Assembly: GCA_028285685.1 (NCBI GenBank)
Contig: JANQOR010000040.1
Span: 62,001-126,000, forward strand
Origin: Cyclobacteriaceae bacterium
GTDB taxonomy: Bacteria > Bacteroidota > Bacteroidia > Cytophagales > Cyclobacteriaceae
Direction: 5' to 3'
DNA: 64,000 nt
Under the pieces are notes generated by a model. That model was not told the DNA's origin. It made no database searches and saw only the letters and a program-made list of their open reading frames with translations. The stretch's first letter is position 1. Each line of letters opens with the position of its first letter. Positions 18,719 through 27,087 of this stretch are shown in pieces. A program made the position numbers and the translations under genes.

Positions 18719-21082
18719 TCACTCGTATCGAAGTGATCTGGTTGGGTTCGAAAATGCAATTTTCAATGTTTGGCCAACTATTGTCAACACGGCGATGATC
18801 AGCATGGTGGCCCCTCCAAATATGAAAATGGAAACTTTCATTTCTGTTCTGTAAGCGAACTGTTCCAGCCAGGCAAACATTGATAAGTAGCTTATGGGAA
18901 TGGATATTAAGAATCCTACAAGCACGGGACTCACAAACCTCCTTGTCAAATTGAATATTAGATTTGATGAGGTCACACCAAGAACCTTCCGTATTCCAAT
19001 TTCTTTGGTTTTTGATTCAATGGTGTTAACTGATAACCCAATGAGCCCAAGACAAGCGATTAGAATTGCTAAGCCAGTAAAAAAGATAAAAACAGCACCT
19101 GTCTTCTTTTCCGTGCCATACATGGCATCAAAGTCTCTATCAAGAAATGAGTACTCAAATAACTTGTCAGGAGCGCTGGAATCCCAAGCATCTCTAATCG
19201 AGGCAAGATTCTTAGTTGCACTACCAGAAATTAAACGTATCACCATATGGTTTTTCCATTTCGGCATTGCCGAGATTATCAATGGCTCTACTTCTTCTCT
19301 GAGCGATTGAAAATTGAAATCATTAGTCACCCCAACGATTTTGAAGGAACCAGAAATTGGCCACTCCGATTCCAGGTATTCTCCAATAGGGTTTTCAAGT
19401 GACAGTTTCTTGGCGGCCGAAGAATTGATGATTACTGCGGTAGAGTCTGATTTGAACTCTCTCGAGAAATTACGTCCCATTGCAAGATTGATACCCATTG
19501 AGGGTATGAACCCCATATCAGCAAATGTAAAGTACATAGAGACCTTGGGACTATCTTTCCTTTTTAGGGATACGTCCGATTTGGCATAAGTTCGGGATGG
19601 AAGTGTTGAACAAACACCTACGTTCGCAATGTTAGGAAGTTCAAGTAGTTCATTTCTGAAGTTTTCAATTTCCTGAGGGTCTTGATCGGCGACTGAAACG
19701 ATGACAGTGTTGTGCTTTTCAAAACCTGGTTCTTTGCTCATCAGAAAATCTAGCTGCTGGTAAATGATTATAGTACACATGACCAGCATAGAGGAAACCA
19801 CGAACTGGAACACAACTAAGCTTGAACGAAATCTCTTGTCGGAACCACCACCGTCAACTTTCCCTTTCAGCGCCTGGACAGGGTTGTACATGGTGAGGTA
19901 AAAAGAAGAATAAGATCCTGCCAACAGACCTGAAATGACAGCTGCTGCGAGAAGCACTACCAGAAGAAATGGATCGCCAACAGGATTTAAAGAAGTACCG
20001 GTAAATGAGCTAAATGGTTTTATGAGAAGGATAGAAATTGGAATTGCAACGAGCAGAGCGATAATGGTGTGCAATACACATTCCGATAGGAACTGCCACT
20101 TTAGGGAGGAGCTACTTGATCCAAGCGTTTTTCTGACACCAATTTCCTTCGCCCTTTTGGCTGATCTTGCAGTGGAGAGATTTATGAAGTTTATGCAGGC
20201 GATCAATATGATGGCCAATGCTGTCAATATGAAAATTCTTACATAGGCAATGTTCCCATTAGGTTCGACCTCCCAATCAAGCTTTGAGTGCAAATGAATC
20301 TCGGTCACTGGCTGCAGAAAAATACCGACCTCTGCTGCGATTTTTTCTCCATAATACTTTTGAATTAGATCGGGAAAATATTTAGATAAAGATTCTGCTG
20401 GTGAACCTTTGCCTGTGGTAACGTAAGTGTACATTCCGCTGGGATTCCACTTCAAACTGTTGCCGTAGTCGAAAGATGCCATTGACATTAGCATGTCATA
20501 ATGAAAATGCGAATTCTCAGGCATATCCCTCATGATACCAGTTACTTTATATGATTTTTGCTCAATTTGAATTGTTCTTCCTAGAACTTTCTCGTCGCCA
20601 GAAAACCGGGTTGCTGCTCTCTCACTTAACACCACGGATTGAGGCTCAGTCAAAGCCAAGTCTGGATCACCCTCTAAGATTCCGAAATCAAAAAATTCAA
20701 AGAAATTTGAATCTACATAGCTTGCCTTTTTTTCTAAAAAGAGCTTCTCTCCGAGCTTTACGGAAATGCCATCATTTAGCCCAATGCTGAAGAATCTTAT
20801 AAACGATTGGATATCGGTCAATTCAGATCTAAGTTGATTCCCAATGGCAGGAGGGGTAAGAGCTTCCCTCACTTCGACTTCCTCTATTCTATTAATTTGC
20901 CCGACTCTGTACATTCGGTTAGCATTCCTATGAAACTGGTCATAACTCAATTCATGATTCGTGTACAGCAGTATTAAGTATGCACAGATAAGTCCTATCG
21001 ATAGACCAGATATATTTATTAGGGTATAAAGTTTTTCCTTCTTTATATTTCGAAGGGCGATTCTTAAAAAGTGAATGATCAT
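18719..21082 (-). CDS. MacB/FtsX-like ABC permease without ATPase domain (copy 4)
   Basis: 787 aa. TM1 at about residues 18-40 (LINISGLSIGLICAYLILLY), periplasmic domain, three TMs, then the second half with the same plan. Signatures are EIGVRKTLGSS and EIGIRKVLGVT. The ATG at 21082 gives the normal basic N-terminus MIIHFLRIALRNIKKEK. It lies downstream of the Rob-like AraC gene on the same strand (171-base gap) and 22 bases upstream of copy 3. A dyad-like element (21130-21144) lies 47 bases upstream of the start. Its pairing with an adjacent AraC regulator recalls sensor-permease modules, though this is inferred from order alone. Confidence 0.9.
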   Translation of the reverse strand: MIIHFLRIALRNIKKEKLYTLINISGLSIGLICAYLILLYTNHELSYDQFHRNANRMYRVGQINRIEEVEVREALTPPAIGNQLRSELTDIQSFIRFFSIGLNDGISVKLGEKLFLEKKASYVDSNFFEFFDFGILEGDPDLALTEPQSVVLSERAATRFSGDEKVLGRTIQIEQKSYKVTGIMRDMPENSHFHYDMLMSMASFDYGNSLKWNPSGMYTYVTTGKGSPAESLSKYFPDLIQKYYGEKIAAEVGIFLQPVTEIHLHSKLDWEVEPNGNIAYVRIFILTALAIILIACINFINLSTARSAKRAKEIGVRKTLGSSSSSLKWQFLSECVLHTIIALLVAIPISILLIKPFSSFTGTSLNPVGDPFLLVVLLAAAVISGLLAGSYSSFYLTMYNPVQALKGKVDGGGSDKRFRSSLVVFQFVVSSMLVMCTIIIYQQLDFLMSKEPGFEKHNTVIVSVADQDPQEIENFRNELLELPNIANVGVCSTLPSRTYAKSDVSLKRKDSPKVSMYFTFADMGFIPSMGINLAMGRNFSREFKSDSTAVIINSSAAKKLSLENPIGEYLESEWPISGSFKIVGVTNDFNFQSLREEVEPLIISAMPKWKNHMVIRLISGSATKNLASIRDAWDSSAPDKLFEYSFLDRDFDAMYGTEKKTGAVFIFFTGLAILIACLGLIGLSVNTIESKTKEIGIRKVLGVTSSNLIFNLTRRFVSPVLVGFLISIPISYLSMFAWLEQFAYRTEMKVSIFIFGGATMLIIAVLTIVGQTLKIAFSNPTRSLRYE

Positions 21083-21129
21083 TTGCTGAGTTTTACTCCA
21101 ATTAGTACCGAGGGTAGGGCATTGGGGTT

Positions 21130-21144
21130 TCTCAAATCTTGCTG
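21130..21144 (-). promoter_or_regulatory. TAGCAA-N3-TTGCTA-like dyad, upstream of permease copy 4
   Basis: On the minus strand it reads CAGCAAGATTTGAGA. The left half is well conserved and the right half is partial. It is located 47 bases upstream of the start at 21082 and points toward that gene, like other members of the family. Confidence 0.45.
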
Positions 21145-21253
21145 CGAAGTTTAATTGAACTTTGGAAGTAGGAATTGATGAGTATTAGGAGGTATCTAGC
21201 AAGAATCAACATCGCTCACTGAATGAAAGTGTTAGAACTCTATTGCGCGGTAA

Positions 21254-22054
21254 CTAGTTTGATTTAATCGGCACGTAAATCCGATTCGCTGCCTCTCGAT
21301 TACTTTCGTCGAGGTGTCTGAAAAAGAAATTATCTCGTAATGAGAACTTAGAGTGGACTAGCCATTGTGCGTTCCAGGCCATCAGGCAATCCATGATGTC
21401 CACCATTTTGGTAGCAGTATCAATAGCACAGTACATCCCTTCCGGAATTCGGTAAATTCTGTCATGAAATTCTTTCATTGGGGTTTTTATCTCAACGCCA
21501 GCGTAATAGTTGATACCAGACCAGTTTGATTGATCCAATGAAAGATGTGTATGAATGCTATACTTAGTAATCGTCAAATTGTTGATTCCACGGTTATGCG
21601 CAAAAGCTAAACTTGAATCTATGGCAAAGTCAACATCATTTTCGTAGGTCGGAGTGTATAGAATCCATTTCTCAGGGTGATATTCGACGTTAACGTTTAC
21701 CCCCGATTTCTCTTCAGTCTCTCCTTTGATCTTACGAAGCTGATGTAGATACTTCAATGGTGACAAACCAAATTTTTGGGAAAACGCACGACTGAAAGTA
21801 GCCAAAGAAGAGAAACCGCAATCATTGGCGATCATTGACATGGTACAACTTGTGTTAAATCGAATTAAAAGAGCGGCTCTGTCTAGTCTTATTCTGCTGA
21901 GGAAATCAAAGAAAGTTTCGCCCATGTTTTTCTTGAAGAGGCGATGAAAGTAAAATGGGGAAAGATTTACGCTATCTGCCACATGATCGAGTAAGATCTT
22001 TTTGTAGTAGTCTCGTTTAATAATCTCCGTAGCCTTTGCGACTCTTGGATCCAT
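21254..22054 (-). CDS. Rob-like regulator: AraC HTH plus GyrI-like ligand domain
   Basis: 266 aa. Unusual order for AraC proteins but typical of Rob: the double HTH comes first (about 1-105; LLDHVADSVNLSPFYFHRLFKK and CGFSSLATFSRAFSQKFGLSPLKY). A GyrI-like small-molecule domain follows (about 118-266; VNVNVEYHPEKWILYTP near its start, a RIPEGMYCAID turn, and the usual ending IYVPIK). Such proteins sense hydrophobic ligands or drugs and activate efflux genes. It precedes permease copies 4 and 3 on the same strand. A 23-bp element 51 bases upstream is repeated before permease copy 5. Confidence 0.88.
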   Translation of the reverse strand: MDPRVAKATEIIKRDYYKKILLDHVADSVNLSPFYFHRLFKKNMGETFFDFLSRIRLDRAALLIRFNTSCTMSMIANDCGFSSLATFSRAFSQKFGLSPLKYLHQLRKIKGETEEKSGVNVNVEYHPEKWILYTPTYENDVDFAIDSSLAFAHNRGINNLTITKYSIHTHLSLDQSNWSGINYYAGVEIKTPMKEFHDRIYRIPEGMYCAIDTATKMVDIMDCLMAWNAQWLVHSKFSLRDNFFFRHLDESNREAANRIYVPIKSN

Positions 22055-22105
22055 AATTCAATGAAGGTTGATTTCATTCAAATTTGGATTTAAGAAGGCA
22101 TGAGA

Positions 22106-22128
22106 GTCGACTTATCCTAATGGATGAG
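22106..22128 (-). promoter_or_regulatory. 23-bp repeated element upstream of the Rob-like regulator
   Basis: On the plus strand it begins GTCGACTTATCCTA, then TGG, and ends TGAG. It matches 21 of 23 bases of 24603-24625. Both copies lie 50-70 bases upstream of minus-strand genes (this regulator and permease copy 5), in the same orientation. It could be an operator for the Rob-like protein. Confidence 0.5.
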
Positions 22129-22145
22129 CCTAAAAGGATGTCAAA

Positions 22146-24536
22146 TCACTCATCACTTTTTCTTAGTGACTGCGCGATGTTTGCCTTTGCTGCTTGAAGG
22201 CAAGTCTGATAGGTGATCACTAGGGTTAGAACAATAATCATGGAGATACTTAGAAGGAAGACAATCGGACTCAAGCTGATTTTGAAGGAGAAGCTATTCA
22301 ACCACTGGGTCGTTGCCCAGAAAGCGAGTGGAATGGCTAAGATGCTGCCTATAAGTACCATTCGAAGATGCGGTTTTAGAACAAGCATATATAACGATCT
22401 AATGTTTGCTCCAAGCACCTTTCGAATAACGATTTCGTCAAACTTAGAATTAATGGTCAATCTGATTAGCCCATAGATACCAATCAGACTGACTAAAATG
22501 GAAATTATCGTGAAGATCGAAATCAACTTAAAATATTGTTGATCAGTTGAGTACATTGAGTTGATCCTACCATCAAGAAAACTTAAGTCAAAGATTTCGT
22601 CACTAGCTACCTGGTCAAATATTTTGTCAATGTCTTCCAATGTACTTAAGTAATTACCAGACTCCAATCGAATGAAAAGGTTGTTAGTTCTAACGTATGG
22701 AAAAAAAAGAATTGTTGGAGAGACCTCAGAATGAAGTGATTCAAAGTGAAAATCTTCAACAATTCCGACAACTTCCACTTCCCGGTTGTCCCATGTTATG
22801 ATCTTTGTGCCGAGTGGTTCCTCCAGTTCCCACGCTTGAGCTGCCTTTCGGTTTAGTAGAATAGAGGTGCTAGAATCATCGGGGAAATCTCTGGAGAAAA
22901 ATCTACCCTCCAGTAGTTGGATTTGAAGAGTTTCCAAAAAATCATAATGAATGTGAAGGTTAGCGGTCTGGAGCGAACTTGACTCTGACTGACCCTTTAA
23001 ACGAGCCGAGGATGCCCCCACATGGCTTCCAGTTAAGTCCTGTCTTCCCATTGAAACACTCTTTATGCCTGGAACCTGAAGAAACTCGGTTCGTAAATTA
23101 TTATAGTATTTGTCCATGCCTTCTTCCGTTAGCTTAAGGACGACAACGTTCTCTTTATCAAAGCCCAGATCTCTTTGGAGAATGTACTGTAGTTGATTGT
23201 GAATAAACAGGCTTCCTGTGATTAGTGCAGTGGCAATTGTGAACTGAATGACGACCATTCCTTTACTCCAGTTGATAGCGTTTGAGTTTTTGTGGAGTTT
23301 TCCCTTAATAACATCCGTGGCCTTTAATGAGATTTGAAACAATGATGACTCCACGGAGGCAGCAAGTGAAGTTAAAGCGAGAATGCACACTAATGGTATC
23401 AGAAGAGGTATCAGATGCGAGGATTCGAAATTGAATGAAATATGCAGGAACTTAGCCAGAGTTTTGGCGAAGGCCAGCACAAGGATCACCGACAAGACAA
23501 ATGAGAACGAACACAAGATCGTTGAACTGAAAACATTGTGCACGATGAGATTTCGATCCCTGGCTCCCAGAATCTTTCTGATACCTGTGTCCTTAAATCT
23601 TCTTTGTGAAAGTGCAGAAGTCAAATTGGCATAGTTAAAAATCGCTATAATGAGTATCATCATCGCCACTGTACTTAAACCAGCTATGTTCATCGAGTTA
23701 CCAACTCTCACATATGGGTTGGATCTTATTTCTGAAGAATTAAAATAAATTGACTTCAGTGGCTGGAGTCTTATGGTATAACTTAAGTTGTTTGGATTGT
23801 CTGTATTGAGCTTATACATCTCGCCCAATGCTTTTTCAATAAGAGTTTTGTCTGCACCGCGTTTCAAGCGTGCATAGGTAGAGAACCCATACCAATTCCA
23901 ACTATTTAGGTCCAGGTTGTATCCAAATGGAACTTGAAATGTTTCGAAGGAGATGAGGACATCGAATATCAAGTGAGAATTTTCTGGAACATCCTCCATA
24001 ATACCGACAACTTTGAGATTTTTGGTGGAATTAACTTGAACCGTTTTTCCTAGAACATCTGTGCTCCCAAAAAATTTTATGGCTGTTGATTCGGATAAAA
24101 TGATTTCATTGGGGTTTTCGAGAAGATTTTGTTTCTCGCCTCTGAGAAGTTTAAAACTGAATAGATCGAAGAAGCTCGGTTCTGCATAGAAGACAAAATT
24201 TTCTATGAATTTATTTTCTCCAATTTGAAACATGTAATTGTCAGCAAATCTTATACGAGTTGTCTCTTCAGCTTGTGGGAAAGTACTTTTGATTGTCTGT
24301 GCTAGAACTGGAGGACAAGTAGCGTAGTACGCGTTTCCAGATCCCCGTTGCATTTCATTAGTAATCCGATATATCCTGTCTCCATTACGATGAAAATCAT
24401 CAAAGGATAACTCGCTTTGGACGAAGAGTGCAATGAAGATTATGGAAGTAAAAGAAAGAACCAGGCCTACCAGATTGATCAGAAAATACACTGTGTATCT
24501 GAGGAAATGACGCTTGAGAATAATCAGTCCATTCAT
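22146..24536 (-). CDS. MacB/FtsX-like ABC permease without ATPase domain (copy 5)
   Basis: 796 aa. TM1 near residues 15-38, two periplasmic domains and eight TMs in total. Signatures are DTGIRKILGAR and EIVIRKVLGAN. The start at 24536 (MNGLIILKRHFLRYTVYF) gives the standard basic lead-in. The membrane AraC gene at 24867-25949 lies upstream on the same strand, with 330 bases between them that hold two tiny plus-strand frames and the 23-bp element at 24603-24625. Downstream is the Rob-like regulator (91-base gap). No ATPase gene is present. Confidence 0.9.
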   Translation of the reverse strand: MNGLIILKRHFLRYTVYFLINLVGLVLSFTSIIFIALFVQSELSFDDFHRNGDRIYRITNEMQRGSGNAYYATCPPVLAQTIKSTFPQAEETTRIRFADNYMFQIGENKFIENFVFYAEPSFFDLFSFKLLRGEKQNLLENPNEIILSESTAIKFFGSTDVLGKTVQVNSTKNLKVVGIMEDVPENSHLIFDVLISFETFQVPFGYNLDLNSWNWYGFSTYARLKRGADKTLIEKALGEMYKLNTDNPNNLSYTIRLQPLKSIYFNSSEIRSNPYVRVGNSMNIAGLSTVAMMILIIAIFNYANLTSALSQRRFKDTGIRKILGARDRNLIVHNVFSSTILCSFSFVLSVILVLAFAKTLAKFLHISFNFESSHLIPLLIPLVCILALTSLAASVESSLFQISLKATDVIKGKLHKNSNAINWSKGMVVIQFTIATALITGSLFIHNQLQYILQRDLGFDKENVVVLKLTEEGMDKYYNNLRTEFLQVPGIKSVSMGRQDLTGSHVGASSARLKGQSESSSLQTANLHIHYDFLETLQIQLLEGRFFSRDFPDDSSTSILLNRKAAQAWELEEPLGTKIITWDNREVEVVGIVEDFHFESLHSEVSPTILFFPYVRTNNLFIRLESGNYLSTLEDIDKIFDQVASDEIFDLSFLDGRINSMYSTDQQYFKLISIFTIISILVSLIGIYGLIRLTINSKFDEIVIRKVLGANIRSLYMLVLKPHLRMVLIGSILAIPLAFWATTQWLNSFSFKISLSPIVFLLSISMIIVLTLVITYQTCLQAAKANIAQSLRKSDE

Positions 24537-24602
24537 TTAGTCGGATTTAGAGTGAATAGCTTTGGCTTATTTTCCAGGAAGGTCTCAACTTTTATCGTCG
24601 GG

Positions 24603-24625
24603 GTCGACTTATCCTATTGGGTGAG
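24603..24625 (-). promoter_or_regulatory. 23-bp repeated element upstream of permease copy 5
   Basis: Second copy of the element at 22106-22128 (21 of 23 identical; begins GTCGACTTATCCTA, ends GTGAG). It lies 66 bases upstream of the permease start and in the same orientation relative to its gene as the copy before the Rob-like regulator. This suggests a common regulator for the two genes. Confidence 0.5.
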
Positions 24626-24637
24626 ACGATCTAGATA

Positions 24638-24754
24638 ATGAAATATGCCAATTTTAAAACCATGAATTGGCGTGATATTTTGATATCTATATATAGTGCC
24701 TTACTGATAATTTGCCTTTTTACCTTGTGCGTGTTCATCATTTTGCGACTGTGA
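24638..24754 (+). CDS. Putative 38-aa single-TM peptide
   Basis: Frame starting ATG at 24638: a short basic lead MKYANFKTMNWRD, then about 24 hydrophobic residues with two Cys and a final Arg-Leu. This is the shape of a small membrane protein. Its TGA overlaps the ATG of a second 38-aa frame (TGATG). It lies on the strand opposite both neighbours, within the 330-base gap between permease copy 5 and a membrane AraC gene. There is no homology evidence, so it could be chance in AT-rich DNA. Confidence 0.3.
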   Translation: MKYANFKTMNWRDILISIYSALLIICLFTLCVFIILRL

Positions 24755-24870
24755 TGAATGTCGAATTTGAGTCCGATAGGTGGATGATGTGTGCACTATT
24801 GTCCACTGCACTACTGAGCATCTCTTTTGATACGAAGGGCGTTAGGTGCATTGTTGGAATTCTTCCCTAA
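24754..24870 (+). CDS. Putative 38-aa peptide overlapping the preceding small frame
   Basis: Begins MNVEFESDRWMMCALLSTAL: an acidic start, a hydrophobic middle (about residues 10-24) and a mixed tail. It starts inside the stop of the preceding 38-aa frame (one-base overlap) and its stop overlaps the end of the convergent AraC gene by four bases. The coupled arrangement is the only argument for it being real. Confidence 0.22.
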   Translation: MNVEFESDRWMMCALLSTALLSISFDTKGVRCIVGILP

Positions 24871-25949
24871 TGAGGTACTGGAGTGCGTTGGTGATTAAGG
24901 CTAATCGACTCATGGTATTCAGAAGGTGTGCATCCTTGAATTTTTTTAAACACGCGATTGAAAGACGCCTTGGATTGAAAACCTGATTCGAAGGCTATGG
25001 CCAGCAGTGTTAAATGATTGTACCTGTTGCTTTGTATCCTTGTTTTCACTTCTTCCACCCTGTAGCCATTTACGAAATCATGAAAGTTGGCCGTTGTTTT
25101 TGTATTTAAGATTTGAGAAAGGTGATTGGTAGTTATCTCCAAATCTTCTGCCAACTGTGCTAGGGTTAGGGCAGGGTTCAGATAGACTTTGTTTTCACTT
25201 AGGTGCGTTTTGAGTCTAATCCATGTGGCTTCTATGAACTCTCCGGACAATTTGCTTCGTTCATATTTACTACTTGTAGCTTTCTTGTCCGATTCAAAAA
25301 AGACGTGCTTTTGCCTGATTCCGAAGATGGCAATCAGATAAACGAAAATTGCTATCGAATAGAAGAAAACCATGTATGTATTTGTAGGATCAAAGTCAAA
25401 GGTTATCTGGAAGAAAAACGTTAAGAGGGTCGCTCCCCATACTAAGCCAAGCCCGTAAATAATAAACTTTAGCCAGCGAAGGTCAACACCTGCTGTTGAG
25501 GAGAAGTATGAAAGTGTCGTTTTCTCGTGTTTCTTTATTGTTCGCAGGGAAAAGAGAATATAACCAGTAATTTGAACGACAAACGCTAGATTATATATGC
25601 TTACTAGCGAGCCTTTCCAAGTTGGAATAAAGAAAAGAGGCATTAGCAGGAGAGGCGGAAGTAAATGTAACAGATGAATGTTTCTCATCCTGTCGATAAT
25701 CCCTGTTTGTGATTGGACGTAAAGAAGCAGTAGTGGTCCCTGAAAGAAAGGAACAGAGGAGCCAAAAATCGACAAGGCAGTTCCAACCAGTTCAAGAGCA
25801 AATAATTGGTGGATTAGAAGATGTAAGCCAATTGCTACCAAAGAACCAGATAACAACCAATCGGGCAATTGCTTCTTACTTTTTTTTAACAATATTAGGC
25901 TGACCAAGAATACCGACTGGAAAACCCCTATAATAAGTGCTGGATTCAA
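24867..25949 (-). CDS. Membrane-bound AraC-family regulator (copy 1)
   Basis: 360 aa. About seven TM helices in residues 1-215 (starts NPALIIGVFQSVFLVSLILL; ends YLIAIFGIRQKHVFF). A linker leads to a C-terminal AraC double HTH (about 250-350; LNPALTLAQLAEDLEITTNHLSQ; ESGFQSKASFNRVFKKIQGCTPSEY). The start is TTG: an in-frame TAG lies three codons upstream and the next Met is far inside the membrane domain. It probably senses a membrane-embedded or envelope signal and acts at the membrane-proximal chromosome. The gene downstream on the same strand is permease copy 5. Homologues are at 45210-46298 and 61534-62673. Confidence 0.88.
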   Translation of the reverse strand: MNPALIIGVFQSVFLVSLILLKKSKKQLPDWLLSGSLVAIGLHLLIHQLFALELVGTALSIFGSSVPFFQGPLLLLYVQSQTGIIDRMRNIHLLHLLPPLLLMPLFFIPTWKGSLVSIYNLAFVVQITGYILFSLRTIKKHEKTTLSYFSSTAGVDLRWLKFIIYGLGLVWGATLLTFFFQITFDFDPTNTYMVFFYSIAIFVYLIAIFGIRQKHVFFESDKKATSSKYERSKLSGEFIEATWIRLKTHLSENKVYLNPALTLAQLAEDLEITTNHLSQILNTKTTANFHDFVNGYRVEEVKTRIQSNRYNHLTLLAIAFESGFQSKASFNRVFKKIQGCTPSEYHESISLNHQRTPVPH

Positions 25950-26315
25950 GCAATTCTATATTTAGATGCAATTAATAGCTATCAAATCGGAATCAACCAA
26001 CAATATTTCGATGAGTGGAGGGTTTAGCACTTTTTTTTGCTGTCTCAGGTCTTTCGTCAAAGAGAATGAATACAAACTCTACGGCTCCAATATGAAGAAT
26101 CTAACAAGTATATTTTAGATCATAACATAAATCTCTTGATGTCTGCGAAATGAAGCATGGTGTTTGAAAAACTAGGATCCAGCTAACATTCGCAGTTGAT
26201 TGTGCGTGTCGAAGAGGCGGGTCAGACCCTTGACTTTAAGAGAGGCTCCGGTGAATTGACTTTTGTTGACCAAGTCTCAGCAGCAAGTGAACATTTTATT
26301 CTGGTGACGAAGGTG
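25950..26315. other. 366-base gene-free gap
   Basis: This stretch separates the membrane AraC gene (transcribed away from it) from the 3' end of the YHS gene. I see no convincing gene, hairpin or dyad of the recurring type. A 71-codon plus-strand frame (26196-26411) crosses it, but it runs antisense into the YHS coding sequence and resembles nothing I know. It probably holds the promoter of the AraC gene. Confidence 0.5.
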
Positions 26316-26795
26316 CTACTCGTTCCTCCAATTTTGGTCACTCTTTTCAACGTTTCTATCAACGGATTTCATATAATCGGACTTGATGCCATCATCAGCA
26401 AAAAGGTATAACTCACCTCTAATGAACTCAAATGACATTGGATTCGAGTTGGCAGTAAAGCCCTTGCTTACAGCGAACGCACAGTATCCTCCATATTTTG
26501 GTAAATACCTCTCAGGATTTCCCATAAATCGAATCCGGTTTTCTTGGGAGACGAAATACCAAAGAGCATCATTGTACTTATAAGAGAAGGCTTTGTCGCC
26601 CTGCTGAGGAGCGTCCCCTACAAAGTATGAAACTGGATCATAACCGTTAATTGCTTCAGAAGAAGTGATCGGTTGGTTGACCACCTTGTGCGCATTCCAT
26701 GAGAGAGGGGAAACTCTTTTTAACTTGGCGAAAATGAATACAATCGCTAGAAGAGAAATCAACGAGATTAAGATAATTTTTGTCCTCTTTTTCAT
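26316..26795 (-). CDS. Exported YHS-domain protein
   Basis: 159 aa. An N-terminal TM or signal segment (about 7-25) follows a basic MKKRTK. The YHS-type domain (about 48-130) contains INGYDPVSYFVGD, AFSYKYNDALWYFVSQENR, NPERYLPKYGGYCAFAVSKG and GELYLFADD, matching the periplasmic YHS group that often carries the GYCA motif. YHS domains are implicated in metal or small-molecule handling. It starts 4 bases after the small YHS-like gene, so the two form an operon. Confidence 0.88.
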   Translation of the reverse strand: MKKRTKIILISLISLLAIVFIFAKLKRVSPLSWNAHKVVNQPITSSEAINGYDPVSYFVGDAPQQGDKAFSYKYNDALWYFVSQENRIRFMGNPERYLPKYGGYCAFAVSKGFTANSNPMSFEFIRGELYLFADDGIKSDYMKSVDRNVEKSDQNWRNE

Positions 26796-26799
26796 CTAC

Positions 26800-27006
26800 T
26801 TACTGGTTTAATCGGTCCCAAACCTGACCGGCTTTTTCAGCTCTTTTCGGCAGGATCTTGAATAGAAATTTTGCAATGGGGTTTGAAAACAAATAGGTCT
26901 TGCCATTCTTGGTTAGAGAATGTGTCCCGCCCGCTACGTCTGTTTTACCTGTACTCACTGCGAAGGCACATTTTCCATCAAACTCAGGATCTGATACTTT
27001 TTGCAT
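26800..27006 (-). CDS. Small YHS-like protein (68 aa)
   Basis: 68 aa without a signal peptide. It shares the core GKCAFAVSTGK with the GYCAFAVSKG of the next gene, and continues THSLTKNGKTYLFSNPIAKFLF, corresponding to the second half of a YHS domain. It is about half the normal length, so it is either a natural half-domain partner or a decayed duplicate. It sits 4 bases before the full YHS gene. A dyad element at 27054-27068 lies 47 bases upstream, so this is probably the first gene of the pair. Confidence 0.75.
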   Translation of the reverse strand: MQKVSDPEFDGKCAFAVSTGKTDVAGGTHSLTKNGKTYLFSNPIAKFLFKILPKRAEKAGQVWDRLNQ

Positions 27007-27053
27007 GGATAGATCTTTTCTATGTTGCTACGAGGTAAGTAAGTGACGCTATT

Positions 27054-27068
27054 TAGCATTTCTTGCCA
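27054..27068 (-). promoter_or_regulatory. TAGCAA-N3-TTGCTA-like dyad, upstream of the YHS operon
   Basis: On the minus strand it reads TGGCAAGAAATGCTA, with inner arms GCAA and TGC. It is 47 bases upstream of the 68-aa YHS gene start and oriented toward it. The distance matches other members. Confidence 0.5.
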
Positions 27069-27087
27069 TAACTACGCTTTGCAGTGG

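Noticed and set aside
18697-18759. Longer start for permease copy 3
   Set aside because: It would overlap the upstream permease by about 40 bases and give an atypical N-terminus; the ATG at 18696 fits the family.
26196-26411. 71-codon plus-strand frame across the gap and the YHS gene end
   Set aside because: It overlaps the well-supported YHS coding sequence antisense, starts with a non-ATG codon and resembles no family I know.
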